A DNA stretch of 52,633 nucleotides from an uncultured Woeseiaceae bacterium. GTDB lineage: Bacteria; Pseudomonadota; Gammaproteobacteria; Steroidobacterales; Woeseiaceae. The notes under the pieces were generated by a model. That model did not search any database, had not been told where the DNA came from, and saw nothing but the letters and a program-made list of their open reading frames with translations. Below, piece after piece: positions 43,863-52,475 of this stretch. Each line of letters opens with the position of its first letter. The stretch's first letter is position 1. Position numbers and translations under genes: made by a program. The stretch lies in contig CAMYMR010000008.1 of assembly GCA_947259285.1 (NCBI GenBank), forward strand, positions 1 to 52,633. The letters run 5' to 3'.

Positions 43863-44621
43863 CTAAGGCACGCTGCCCGCCTTCATGAATACATAATTGC
43901 GATGTCTTATCGACGGGTGAACATGAGGATATGCAGCTTGCTGGTCGAACGGTATGTACTGCCCGCGCCCTTTGTTGAAAAAGCTCTTGTGGTCCTCGCG
44001 CGTGACGAAGAAAAAGTAGCCTTCGTAACCGAGGCGAGTCAGAAACGAGAACAGTTCGCCGCTCTCTGCCTCGTCGTCATGACATTCGAACAGCAAGGTC
44101 GGCATGTCGCGTACCAGCAGCTTTTGCGCGCCTCGAAAAACCTCGAGTTCATGACCTTCGACGTCACACTTGATGAACGACACGGGGCCGATCGGATGTT
44201 CACTGATGTAGTCGTCGAGGGTAATGACAGGGATTTCGATTTCGTCAAGTCCGGTCGTGGCCCTGCTGTGAAAGCTTGCCATGCCGGATCCTGCTTCGCT
44301 TCGACGCATCGTCAGGGTGCCGTGCCTCGATGACAATCCTTTGTTCACAATGATCATGTTATCGAGCGCAAAGCTCTGCTTTACGTCTTGCAGGTGCTTG
44401 CCGAGCTCAGGCTGTGCCTCGAATGCGAGTAAATGGCCGTGTGGCCCGGCAGCGCGAGACATGTAAATGGAGAAAACGCCTTTATTGGCGCCGATATCGA
44501 TCACGGTGCTGCCGGTCAGCCCGGCTTCTCGGACATAGCGGATATCGGGGACCTCGGATTTGAAGCGCAGCCGCCAGCAGCGGTGCACCATGTGCAGTTT
44601 CTCGTAAAAGCTTAAAGACAT
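43863..44621 (-). CDS. FkbM family SAM-dependent methyltransferase
   Basis: 252 aa of the FkbM family (O-methylation of sugars and other small molecules). Seen: TVIDIGANKGVFSIYMSRAAGP (SAM motif I), LAFEAQPELGKHLQ, VITLDDYISEH and FIKCDVEGHELEVFRGA, the family signature. Substrate unknown. It lies 9 nt after the cyoE stop, so it is probably co-transcribed with the oxidase-assembly genes, an unexpected position. No glycosyltransferases are nearby. Confidence 0.92.
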   Translation of the reverse strand: MSLSFYEKLHMVHRCWRLRFKSEVPDIRYVREAGLTGSTVIDIGANKGVFSIYMSRAAGPHGHLLAFEAQPELGKHLQDVKQSFALDNMIIVNKGLSSRHGTLTMRRSEAGSGMASFHSRATTGLDEIEIPVITLDDYISEHPIGPVSFIKCDVEGHELEVFRGAQKLLVRDMPTLLFECHDDEAESGELFSFLTRLGYEGYFFFVTREDHKSFFNKGRGQYIPFDQQAAYPHVHPSIRHRNYVFMKAGSVP

Positions 44622-44630
44622 GCCACCGCG

Positions 44631-45566
44631 TCAGAGGCTTATTCGAAAAAGAAGGTAATGATCGACGAGTATCGCCGCGAACAGAATCCCCAGGTAAGTG
44701 ATCGAATACTTGAATGTCTTCATCGGCAGCTCGTTGTCATCGGGAAGCCGATACATCTGGATTGCGTAGTAAAGGAAGAACGCATCGAGCACCAGAGCCG
44801 AGAAGAGATAGATCAGGCCGCTCATACCAATCAGGTACGGCAAGACTGTTACGAGGACGAGCAATATGGTGTAAAGCAGAATGTTGAGGCGGGTGTATGC
44901 CTCACCGTGTGTGACCGGCAACATCGGGATGTCGACTTTCGCATATTCTTCTTTTCTGGCAATCGCGAGCGCCCAGAAATGTGGCGGCGTCCACACGAAA
45001 ATGATGAGAAACAGCAATAAGGCACCGCTATGTACTTCATTGGTTACCGCGGCCCAACCCAGAATGGGTGGCGCGGCGCCGGCTGCACCGCCGATGACGA
45101 TGTTCTGCGGAGTCGCTCGTTTGAGGAAGACGGTATAGATGACCGCGTAGCCGATCAGCGAACAAAATGTCAGCACGGCAGTCAGCGGGTTCACGAGAAA
45201 CCATAGAATGACCATGGAAACGACGCAGAGTCCGGACGCGAAGGTCAGCGCGGCCTGCTCTGTCAACTTGCCCTGAGGCAACGGTCGGCCGCGGGTGCGC
45301 ATCATCTGAATATCGACGCGCGCGTCCAGAACATGGTTAAAAACGGCCGCTGAAGAAGCAGCAAGACCTATGCCGAGTGTGCCGAATACCAGCGCGGCGG
45401 CCCCCGGCCAGCCGGGCACGGATACAAACATGCCGACAATCGCCGTAAAGACAATCAGAACGACGACACGAGGTTTGGTTAACTCGTAGTAGTCGCGCCA
45501 GTCTGTATAGGTATCTACGTTCGCGTCCACACTCTTGTTCCATTCAGCCGATGCGGGACAATTCAA
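44631..45566 (-). CDS. cyoE: Protoheme IX farnesyltransferase (heme O synthase)
   Basis: UbiA-family membrane prenyltransferase that converts heme B to heme O. 311 aa with about nine hydrophobic helices. First acidic motif [20 protein letters not shown] (NxxxDxxxD), second region [32 protein letters not shown], and [17 protein letters not shown] at the start. The ATG at 45566 overlaps the Sco-like gene by 23 nt; an in-frame GTG at 45530 just after that stop is an equally possible start (299 aa). The heme A synthase CtaA expected next to it is absent. Confidence 0.95.
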   Translation of the reverse strand: MNCPASAEWNKSVDANVDTYTDWRDYYELTKPRVVVLIVFTAIVGMFVSVPGWPGAAALVFGTLGIGLAASSAAVFNHVLDARVDIQMMRTRGRPLPQGKLTEQAALTFASGLCVVSMVILWFLVNPLTAVLTFCSLIGYAVIYTVFLKRATPQNIVIGGAAGAAPPILGWAAVTNEVHSGALLLFLIIFVWTPPHFWALAIARKEEYAKVDIPMLPVTHGEAYTRLNILLYTILLVLVTVLPYLIGMSGLIYLFSALVLDAFFLYYAIQMYRLPDDNELPMKTFKYSITYLGILFAAILVDHYLLFRISL

Positions 45567-46119
45567 GCAGTCGTTCGATGTCCTCGACCATCTCCTTCGG
45601 ATCGAGGTCCGGCCGGAAGTACATCACCAGGTTGCCGAGTGGATCGATCAGGAAATAGCCGCCGGCTGCGAGTTCAGCAGGTCTTTGTTCTTCGAGCAGA
45701 CCGCTAAGGCTGCTATCGCTTTGGCTAATCAGTCCTGCATGCTGGTCAGCGAGCCACACTGTATCGGGCAGGGATTCGCCGTGCAAGAAGACCCGCTGCA
45801 CACGATCCATCTCCTTGCCGAGCATGAGGCGGGACTGGCGAAGCGTGAGTAGCGAGTATTCGCAGGCCTCGTCGCAGATGCCGAGGTTCGAATAAACGAG
45901 CAGCCAGTGGTCCCCGATGTGCTGATTGATCGAAGCGTCTGGCAGCGCCTCGCTGATGTTGATCAAGGGCTCCAGCAATTGCCCGTGGTTTGTTTTGCCC
46001 TCGGGCCTGAAACCTTCACCGCTAAAGTACAGCCAGGCCGCCAGTATCAGCGGCCCGAAAAACACCAGTGAGATCAGGAATAACTGAACCCGACCAGCGG
46101 GGTCTTTTCGTTTTGTCAT
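45544..46119 (-). CDS. Sco-like membrane-anchored thioredoxin-fold protein of the cytochrome oxidase cluster
   Basis: The ATG at 46119 ([15 protein letters not shown]) overlaps the SURF1 stop in an ATGA; 191 aa. One N-terminal membrane helix (about 12-32), then a thioredoxin-like domain with [25 protein letters not shown], in which CDEAC matches the CxxxC copper motif of Sco proteins but is not followed by Pro. In Pseudomonas-type clusters an uncharacterised gene of this kind sits between SURF1 and ctaA. A copper-delivery or thiol-redox role in oxidase assembly is inferred from motif and position. Confidence 0.82.
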   Translation of the reverse strand: MTKRKDPAGRVQLFLISLVFFGPLILAAWLYFSGEGFRPEGKTNHGQLLEPLINISEALPDASINQHIGDHWLLVYSNLGICDEACEYSLLTLRQSRLMLGKEMDRVQRVFLHGESLPDTVWLADQHAGLISQSDSSLSGLLEEQRPAELAAGGYFLIDPLGNLVMYFRPDLDPKEMVEDIERLLELSRIG

Positions 46120-46829
46120 GACTGAAATCGCTTTTTTCGGTAATTCCAGGTGAGCAGGGCCGCCAGAACCACAGCCATGGCGAACCACTGAAACGCATAG
46201 CCGAAATGTTTCCCGGGCCCGAACTCCGTCGGCACCCATTGTCGCAGGAATCCGTATTCCTCTTCATGGTCCATGAGCAGAACAAACGGTTGAACCGGAA
46301 CACCGAGCGCCGCGGCAATCTCATCGCTATCTGGGTAGACCGCCCGCTTTGGCCAGTCGGAAGCGAGATCTATCGCATCGCCCATTTTGTAGCCGGCGCG
46401 CGGTAGCGATCCTGCGCGCCCGCGGACGGTGGTCCGCGTCGTCTTTATAGTCAGCAGGCTGGCGTCCACGCCAGCGCCACTTTTCTCGATCCAACCTCGA
46501 TTGACCAGTAACACCGGTTCATTTTTCTCGCCGATCAGTGGCGTCAGGACGTAATAGCCATAGCGACTGTTGACGATGATATTTTCCAGCAGGAACTGGT
46601 GGTCGTTGTCATAACGACCGGTCGCTTTGAGCCTTTGAAATGGCCGTACGTCCATCCCGTCCTGCCACGCAGCGAAGCCGGTCTCGTCGCTGAACGCCGC
46701 GCGGTCCGCACGCTTCTCCAACCCACGGCTGATTTGCCATGCGCCGAGCCCTGCGAATTGTACGACCAGCAGCGCCCCGACAATCAGCGGCAGCCAGGCT
46801 GGTAGCGGCTTTTTCGTGTTGGTGTTCAC
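46116..46829 (-). CDS. SURF1 family cytochrome oxidase assembly protein
   Basis: 237 aa with two membrane helices flanking a periplasmic domain, as in Surf1/Shy1. Seen: GAWQISRGLEKRADR after helix 1, GYYVLTPL and VLLVNRGWIEKS, YPDSDEIAAALG and the C-terminal HFGYAFQWFAMAVVLAALL. The start is GTG. Surf1 helps insert heme a into subunit I. It starts 30 bp from the divergent DUF2909 gene. Confidence 0.94.
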   Translation of the reverse strand: MNTNTKKPLPAWLPLIVGALLVVQFAGLGAWQISRGLEKRADRAAFSDETGFAAWQDGMDVRPFQRLKATGRYDNDHQFLLENIIVNSRYGYYVLTPLIGEKNEPVLLVNRGWIEKSGAGVDASLLTIKTTRTTVRGRAGSLPRAGYKMGDAIDLASDWPKRAVYPDSDEIAAALGVPVQPFVLLMDHEEEYGFLRQWVPTEFGPGKHFGYAFQWFAMAVVLAALLTWNYRKKRFQS

Positions 46830-46831
46830 GG

Positions 46832-46837
46832 TATAAT
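46832..46837 (+). promoter_or_regulatory. Candidate -10 (TATAAT) for the DUF2909 gene
   Basis: A perfect TATAAT lies 22 nt before the DUF2909 ATG, in the short divergent gap with SURF1. No strong -35 is visible at 17 nt. AGGGAG at 46849-46854 is the ribosome-binding site. Confidence 0.45.
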
Positions 46838-46859
46838 GAATTTTCGATAGGGAGCTGTT

Positions 46860-47057
46860 ATGAAATTCGTCGTATTCATCCTGCTGGCTGCGATTGTCGT
46901 TAGCCTCGGAACCGGTCTGTACTACCTGCGTCGCGAGGATGCGGATTCGCCGAAAATGCTCCGGGCCCTGGAGATACGCGTGGGCCTGTCGCTGGTATTG
47001 ATCCTGTTCCTCGTCGCTTCTTACTTCATGGGCTGGATTGTACCCTCGACGCAGTAA
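46860..47057 (+). CDS. DUF2909 (twin-transmembrane) protein of the cytochrome oxidase cluster
   Basis: 65 aa: two membrane helices (about 3-22, FVVFILLAAIVVSLGTGLYYL; about 40-60, VGLSLVLILFLVASYFMGW) joined by a charged loop REDADSPKMLRALEIR. DUF2909 proteins regularly occur between coxC and SURF1 in gammaproteobacteria; function unknown, probably a small assembly factor. Alone on the plus strand between two minus-strand oxidase units, with a terminator at 47082-47107. Confidence 0.9.
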   Translation: MKFVVFILLAAIVVSLGTGLYYLRREDADSPKMLRALEIRVGLSLVLILFLVASYFMGWIVPSTQ

Positions 47058-47081
47058 CGCCCGCTGCTCCCGGAACAGCGA

Positions 47082-47107
47082 GAAACGGGCGCCAGGGCGC
47101 CCGTTTC
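47082..47107. terminator. Hairpin between DUF2909 and coxC (convergent ends)
   Basis: A 12-bp perfect stem GAAACGGGCGCC / GGCGCCCGTTTC with a 2-nt centre. The outer A/T pairs supply short T-runs on both strands, fitting a bidirectional terminator for the convergent DUF2909 and coxC transcripts. Confidence 0.75.
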
Positions 47108-47131
47108 AATGAAACCGGTTTTGCCGGTTGC

Positions 47132-48001
47132 CTACATCCAGTAGACAAAAACGTACAGGCCCACCCAGACTACATCCACGAAGTGCCAGTACCAGGCAAC
47201 CGCCTCGAACGCGAAATGGTGTTCGGGCGAGAAGTGACCTTTCAGTACCCTGAAGAAAATAATCGTGAGCATGATCGCGCCGATCGTGACGTGCATGCCG
47301 TGAAAACCGGTGAGCATGAAGAACGTGGAGCCGTAGATACCCGTCGTCAGCTTGAGATTCATGTCCTGGTAGGCATGCACGTACTCGACACCCTGCAGGT
47401 ACACGAAGATGAAACCCAGTACGAACGTTGCGCCAAGGAAGATTGCAAGCTGGGCCCGCTTGCGGGCGAGCAGCGCGTGATGTGCGATCGTAACGGTGAT
47501 ACTGCTGCTGAGTAGCAGGACGGTGTTAATCAGCGGCAGGCCGAAAGGCGGCATCGCTTGATACTCGCCGCCGATACCGCCCGGGCCGTCAGTCGGCCAG
47601 GTGCTCTCATAGCCTTCCCACAAGAGAAGATTGGTGAAGAAATTGTTGCTCGACCCGCCCAGCCAGGGTATGGCCATATTACGCGCGTAGAACAAGGCAC
47701 CGAAGAACGCGGCGAAAAACATGACTTCCGAGAAGATGAACCAGAACATGCCCTGTCTGAAGGACCTGTCGACCTGGTCATTGTAGAGGCCGCGCTGGTT
47801 CTCTCCGATGACGGTGGCGAACCAGCCGGTGATCATGAAGATCAGGACGGCAACGCCCAACATCATGATGTAGAAGCCAGCGTCCGCACCGTTGAGCCAG
47901 CTTGATACGCCGACCATCAGGAACAGCAGGCCGACAGAGCCAACGATTGGCCAGTAGCTGCCGTGAGGGACGTAGTAGCGATCGTCTGTATGTGTTGCCA
48001 T
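47132..48001 (-). CDS. coxC: Cytochrome c oxidase subunit III
   Basis: 289-aa integral membrane subunit of the aa3-type oxidase. Seven hydrophobic helices; conserved YYVPHGSYWPIVGSVGLLF, DRSFRQGMFWFIFSEVMFFAAFFGALFYAR, LLLSSSITVTIAHHALL, the FLGATFVLGFIFVYLQGVEY segment and the C-terminal HFAFEAVAWYWHFVDVVWVGLYV. Last gene of the coxB-coxA-ctaG-coxC order. Confidence 0.97.
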   Translation of the reverse strand: MATHTDDRYYVPHGSYWPIVGSVGLLFLMVGVSSWLNGADAGFYIMMLGVAVLIFMITGWFATVIGENQRGLYNDQVDRSFRQGMFWFIFSEVMFFAAFFGALFYARNMAIPWLGGSSNNFFTNLLLWEGYESTWPTDGPGGIGGEYQAMPPFGLPLINTVLLLSSSITVTIAHHALLARKRAQLAIFLGATFVLGFIFVYLQGVEYVHAYQDMNLKLTTGIYGSTFFMLTGFHGMHVTIGAIMLTIIFFRVLKGHFSPEHHFAFEAVAWYWHFVDVVWVGLYVFVYWM

Positions 48002-48021
48002 GTTAGGGCCCTGTTATGCGA

Positions 48022-48579
48022 TTAAAGTGCGCCGTTCGCGGCGGAACGGGCAGTATCGAAGAATGTGTACTGCAGCGTAATGGTGTCTACGTATTCCGGC
48101 AGCTTGGGGTCAACGATGAACTGCAGGGGCATTGCTCTTGCCTCGTTCGCCGCGAACTCCTGGCTCGTAAAGCAGAAGCACTCGATCTTGGTGAAATGTT
48201 CGGCAGCAGAAACCGGTGCAACGCTCGGTATTGCCTGCGCCACTTTGTCCGCCCGAGTCAGGTTCTTCGCCGTGAACGTGGCGAAATACATTTTTCCCGG
48301 ATTGACGGTCATGCTGTCGACATCGGCGGCGAACTCGAACGGCGCATAGGAATTGACGGTCGTGACAAACTCGACACGAATTTCGCGCGACAGGTCGGGC
48401 GCTTCTTCGACGGTGGCTGCCGAGGCGTTGGTCCTGCCGCCAAAGCCGGTAATCTCGCAAAACACGTCGTACAGCGGCACCAGGAGGAAGCCGAAGCCGA
48501 ACATGGCGACCGCCAGCAGCAGCAGGCGCCGCGTCAGCGAACGGTGCTCGGCACTCAGTTTTTTCTCGTGCTCATCCAT
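48022..48579 (-). CDS. ctaG: Cytochrome c oxidase assembly protein CtaG/Cox11
   Basis: 185-aa membrane-anchored copper chaperone that delivers CuB to subunit I. One N-terminal helix (about 19-38), LVPLYDVFCEITGFGGRT with the conserved Cys, and the CFCF copper motif at IECFCFTSQ. VDPKLPEYVDTITLQYTFF matches the family end. It lies 5 nt after the small membrane-protein gene and 20 nt before coxC. Confidence 0.97.
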   Translation of the reverse strand: MDEHEKKLSAEHRSLTRRLLLLAVAMFGFGFLLVPLYDVFCEITGFGGRTNASAATVEEAPDLSREIRVEFVTTVNSYAPFEFAADVDSMTVNPGKMYFATFTAKNLTRADKVAQAIPSVAPVSAAEHFTKIECFCFTSQEFAANEARAMPLQFIVDPKLPEYVDTITLQYTFFDTARSAANGAL

Positions 48580-48584
48580 AATTC

Positions 48585-48695
48585 TCAGGCGCGCAGCACC
48601 CCGATCATGATGAAGCCGACGTAGAAAGCGATGGCAATCGCGGCGACGATAAAAGCCGTGCGTCGAATTCCCCGCTTGCGCTCCGCGTCGTTCAT
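48585..48695 (-). CDS. 36-aa single-helix membrane protein, oxidase assembly type
   Basis: Too short for most gene calls: 36 aa from the ATG at 48695 to the stop at 48585. A basic N-terminus (MNDAERKRGIRRT) and one membrane helix (AFIVAAIAIAFYVGFIMIGVL). It fits exactly between the coxA stop (2-nt gap) and the ctaG start (5-nt gap), and similar tiny membrane proteins are described at this place in other clusters as small cytochrome oxidase assembly proteins. Function inferred from position only. Confidence 0.8.
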   Translation of the reverse strand: MNDAERKRGIRRTAFIVAAIAIAFYVGFIMIGVLRA

Positions 48696-48697
48696 TC

Positions 48698-50299
48698 TTA
48701 CTCGAACACCTCGCTCGCTATGCGCGCCTTCGGCGGCGTTTCGAACGTGTGGTAAGGCGCCGGCGACGGCACGGTCCACTCGAGGCCGCGCGTGCCCTCC
48801 CAGACACGATCCGTCGCTTTGCTGCCCTTGTAGGCGGTGAGCAGAACAGCAACGAAGATGAGCTGAGACACGCCGAATCCGATCGCGCCTATACTCGCGA
48901 TCGTGTTGAAATCGGTGAACTGTGTCGAATAGTCCGGGATTCGGCGAGGCATGCCGGCGAGGCCGAGGAAGTGCATCGGGAAAAACGTGACGTTGACGAA
49001 TATCGTCGACGTCCAGAAGTGCAGCTTGCCGAGCCGCTCGCTGTACATGTGACCCGTCCACTTCGGCAGCCAGTAGTAGGCCCCGGCCATGATGGCAAAC
49101 ACCGAGCCCGGCACGAGCACGTAGTGGAAATGCGCAACCACGAAATAGGTGTCGTGATACTGGATGTCGGCGGGCGCGGCGGCCAGCATCAGGCCTGAGA
49201 AACCGCCGATCGTGAACAGGAACACGAACGCCAGGGAGAACAGCATCGGCGTTTCGAACGTCATCGAACCGCGCCACATGGTTGCGACCCAGTTGAATAC
49301 TTTCACGCCGGTGGGAACCGCGATCAGCATGGTTGCGAACATGAAGAACAGCTGGCCCGTCAGCGGCATGCCCACCGTGAACATGTGATGCGCCCAGACG
49401 ATGAAAGACAGGAATGCAATACAGGATGCCGCATACACCATCGAGTCGTGGCCGAACAGGGGCTTGCGCGCAAACGTCGGAATGATTTCCGAGACCACGC
49501 CGAATGCCGGGAGAATCATTATGTAGACTTCGGGGTGACCGAAGAACCAGAAGATGTGCTGGAACATCACCGGGTCACCGCCGCCGGCGGCAAGGAAGAA
49601 GCTGGTGCCGAAGAACTGGTCGGTGAGCAACATCGTTACGGCGCCCGCAAGCACCGGCATGACGGCGATCAGCAGGTAGGCGGTGATCAGCCAGGTCCAG
49701 ACAAACATCGGCATTTTCAGTAGCGTCATGTCCGGGGCTCGCATGTTGATAATGGTCACGATGACGTTGATCGCGCCCATGATCGACGAGATACCCATGA
49801 GATGGACGGAGAAGATCAGGAACGGGAACGCATCACCGGTCTGCAAAATCAGGGGCGGATACATGGTCCAGCCGCCCGCCGGCGCGCCGCCCGGCATAAA
49901 CAATGTCGACAGCAAGATGCCGAACGCCACGGGGAGGATCCAGAATGACCAGTTGTTCATGCGCGGAAGCGCCATGTCGGGCGCGCCGATCATCAGCGGG
50001 ATCATCCAGTTCGCCAGACCGACGAATGCCGGCATCACCGCGCCGAATACCATGATCAGCGCGTGCATCGTCGTCATGGAGTTGAAGAACTCCGGATGAA
50101 CGAACTGCAGGCCCGGGATCGCCAGCTCCGAGCGAATCACCATGGCCATCGCGCCGCCGATGAAGAACATCGTCAGGCTGAAGATGAGGTACATCGTGCC
50201 GATGTCCTTGTGATTCGTGGCAAACAGCCAGCGTCCTATGCCTTTCTCGGGGCCGTGCTCCTCGTCATGATCAAGCGCATCAGCGACTGTAGAACTCAT
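48698..50299 (-). CDS. coxA: Cytochrome c oxidase subunit I (aa3 type)
   Basis: Catalytic 533-aa subunit with heme a, heme a3 and CuB; reduces oxygen and pumps protons. Twelve membrane helices expected. Seen: heme ligand region [37 protein letters not shown], the His-Tyr crosslink/CuB region [23 protein letters not shown] with the Glu of the D-channel, [12 protein letters not shown] and the heme-ligating [13 protein letters not shown]. The D-channel and EV-type motif place it with A1-type oxidases. Confidence 0.98.
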   Translation of the reverse strand: MSSTVADALDHDEEHGPEKGIGRWLFATNHKDIGTMYLIFSLTMFFIGGAMAMVIRSELAIPGLQFVHPEFFNSMTTMHALIMVFGAVMPAFVGLANWMIPLMIGAPDMALPRMNNWSFWILPVAFGILLSTLFMPGGAPAGGWTMYPPLILQTGDAFPFLIFSVHLMGISSIMGAINVIVTIINMRAPDMTLLKMPMFVWTWLITAYLLIAVMPVLAGAVTMLLTDQFFGTSFFLAAGGGDPVMFQHIFWFFGHPEVYIMILPAFGVVSEIIPTFARKPLFGHDSMVYAASCIAFLSFIVWAHHMFTVGMPLTGQLFFMFATMLIAVPTGVKVFNWVATMWRGSMTFETPMLFSLAFVFLFTIGGFSGLMLAAAPADIQYHDTYFVVAHFHYVLVPGSVFAIMAGAYYWLPKWTGHMYSERLGKLHFWTSTIFVNVTFFPMHFLGLAGMPRRIPDYSTQFTDFNTIASIGAIGFGVSQLIFVAVLLTAYKGSKATDRVWEGTRGLEWTVPSPAPYHTFETPPKARIASEVFE

Positions 50300-50353
50300 A
50301 CTGCGTTACTCCGTTGTGTGCGCCGTCAGCTGCGGCACGCATAAAATCCCTAA

Positions 50354-51163
50354 TTACTGTTGTGTGCTGGCAACTCGCGGCGCGCCTTCTTTGCGGGAAT
50401 CTACCCAGGCAAGATAGGCGTCAGGTTCAACGACTTCCACGACGATAGGCATATAGCCGTGGTCCTTGCCGCAGAGCTCGGTGCACTGGCCCCGGTAGGT
50501 GCCCACCTCGGTGGCCTTGAACCAGGTTTCGTTGACGATGCCCGGTATGGCATCTTTCTTGATCGCCAGGTCGGGGACATACCATGAGTGAACAACGTCG
50601 TTTGACGTGATCAGCAGGCGAACTTTGGCGTCACGTGGAACCACGACCGGACGATCGACGTCGAGCAGATAGTTCTCAACGGAAGACGGATCAACACCCG
50701 ACTGCAGGCGACGAGCCTCGAGGCTTGGTTGTGACAGGCTCGAATAAAAGGCGATATCCTCATCCTGATACTTGTAGTGCCACTTCCACTGGTAGGCGGT
50801 TACAACGATCGAGAGATCCGGATTTCTCGAGTCCTCGAGCTTCACCATAGTCTCGGCGACGGGTATTGCGATGAGCATCAGTATTACAACCGGAATGACC
50901 GTCCATATAACTTCTGCTGTGGTGCTGTGAGAAAAAGTTGCTGGCTTTACGCCCTTTGATTTTCGATGTTTTATCAGCGAAACAATCATTACGCCGAAAA
51001 CGACGACGCCGATCGCCACGCACCACCAGAAAATCATCATGTGGATGTTGTACGTTTCGAGGCTGAGGTCCGTGATGCCCTTGGGCATGTTGAGCGCCCA
51101 CTCGGCGTTCGCGGCTGCGCTCAATCCGAGGGCCAGCACGCTTAGAAAGGCCTTTCTTATCAT
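50354..51163 (-). CDS. coxB: Cytochrome c oxidase subunit II (CuA)
   Basis: 269 aa: signal peptide (about 1-20), two membrane helices (IHMMIFWWCVAIGVVVFGVM and VIWTVIPVVILMLIAIP), then the periplasmic cupredoxin domain. The aromatic patch VVTAYQWKWHYKY and the CuA site YRGQCTELCGKDHGYMPI with both Cys, His and Met are intact; no C-terminal heme domain. First gene of the oxidase operon, with a promoter candidate at 51320-51348. Confidence 0.98.
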   Translation of the reverse strand: MIRKAFLSVLALGLSAAANAEWALNMPKGITDLSLETYNIHMMIFWWCVAIGVVVFGVMIVSLIKHRKSKGVKPATFSHSTTAEVIWTVIPVVILMLIAIPVAETMVKLEDSRNPDLSIVVTAYQWKWHYKYQDEDIAFYSSLSQPSLEARRLQSGVDPSSVENYLLDVDRPVVVPRDAKVRLLITSNDVVHSWYVPDLAIKKDAIPGIVNETWFKATEVGTYRGQCTELCGKDHGYMPIVVEVVEPDAYLAWVDSRKEGAPRVASTQQ

Positions 51164-51319
51164 CGATTGTTCACCTTGCAGATCGCCTTGACGATCGCAT
51201 TACAATTAATTCGCGGATGTGACGAGTAGTCGAACGGCTAGGCTCGCGCTGGTCCGGTGCTCCGGGAAGTTCGTCTGTCGGCCGCTCCGACCGAGAATAG
51301 CGGCCAAAACAGCAACGCG

Positions 51320-51348
51320 AGTGTACTCAAATCGCTATACCCATGCAA
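51320..51348 (-). promoter_or_regulatory. Candidate sigma-70 promoter of coxB
   Basis: On the minus strand, TTGCAT (51348-51343), exactly 17 nt, then TACACT (51325-51320). It would give a leader of about 150 nt before the coxB ATG. The rest of the gap between coxB and bioC (51164-51447) is otherwise AT-rich near 51370-51430, and I see no gene in it. Confidence 0.5.
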
Positions 51349-51447
51349 TCCAAATATGCCGATGCTTAGTGAGATTAATTCTTATTTAACAACGGCTTAT
51401 CATTTAGACTGGGTTTAAAAAGTTACAATTTCACAATCCGTGCGTCT

Positions 51448-52317
51448 TTACCGCCGCCGCCGGGCAATGCTGGACGCATCGATAGCGATGTTTCCGGATT
51501 CGTCTCTGACGCCGGCGCCCCAGCAGTGGCCGTAAACGAGTTCAAGCTCGAGCTTGAGCTTTTTGTCGCCGCTCTCTCCGGCCAGAACACCCAGCATCTT
51601 CTCGAAACGACCTTTGCCCGTGAGCGATCGATTGCGCTGCATTAGCGCGTTTCTCGCACCGACGGCTGTCAGATCGGCGAATAGCTTCCCGGGGCTGTCG
51701 TACTGTATGGAAATACGATCGACATCCAGAACCGGATCCCGCAATCCCGATCGAACCAGCGCGTCGCCTATATCGTGCATGTCCAGGAACCGATTGACGT
51801 GCGCATGATCATCAACTTCCTCCCATGCACGGCCGATTTCTGTGAGGCTGTCGGGACCGAGCGTTGCGAACGCAAACACACCGCCCTCTCGCAGTACCCG
51901 CGCAACCTCGCTGAACACATATTCCGGCCGGTCCACGAACGGCAGCAACAGGTTGGAAAAGACCAGATCCATACTGCCATCGTGAAACGGCAACTTCGAT
52001 GCATTTGCCTGCACCGTCAAAGGTCGGGCGAAGGAAAAGCGGCTGCGTTTGCGCCTGGCCTCAAGGAGCATCGAGCGCGAAATATCCAGGGACACGATCT
52101 GGGCGCCGGCATAGTGCTTGCGAAGTTGCGGGCTGGCGCTGCCGGTGGCTGAGCCGAGGTCGAGAATGCAGCGGGCATCAACGATAAGAGGCGAGAGTCG
52201 CGCAAACAAACCTTTACGCGTTACGGCATGCACGAAATCGGCCTCATCAAAAGTGGCAGCTGCACGGTCGAAGCGGCGCCGCAGGTCTCGCTGTTTCCAC
52301 GTTAGTCTTTCGTTCAC
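51448..52317 (-). CDS. bioC: Malonyl-ACP O-methyltransferase BioC
   Basis: 289-aa SAM-dependent enzyme that methylates malonyl-ACP to start pimelate synthesis for biotin. Seen: RRRFDRAAATFDEADFV at the N-terminus, motif I ILDLGSATGSASPQL, LDISRSMLLEAR, LPFHDGSMDLVFSNLLLPFV (BioC-typical) and LREGGVFAFATLGPDSLTEI. GTG start; no clear SD. The C-terminus YGHCWGAG resembles BioC. It faces a comF gene, as biotin genes often do in gammaproteobacteria. Confidence 0.94.
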   Translation of the reverse strand: MNERLTWKQRDLRRRFDRAAATFDEADFVHAVTRKGLFARLSPLIVDARCILDLGSATGSASPQLRKHYAGAQIVSLDISRSMLLEARRKRSRFSFARPLTVQANASKLPFHDGSMDLVFSNLLLPFVDRPEYVFSEVARVLREGGVFAFATLGPDSLTEIGRAWEEVDDHAHVNRFLDMHDIGDALVRSGLRDPVLDVDRISIQYDSPGKLFADLTAVGARNALMQRNRSLTGKGRFEKMLGVLAGESGDKKLKLELELVYGHCWGAGVRDESGNIAIDASSIARRRR

Positions 52318-52475
52318 GTAACGCTACTGCCAATGCACCGAAGGCAACAAAACTATCACGCTTTATGTGACGAATTGTTCAATTTCGACGGTGGTACCGA
52401 TTGGTTCGATCGATCAGTAATAAAGTCGTGGGGTCTTTATCGATACTGTTGGCATGCCGCGAGCGAGCCCTTGAC

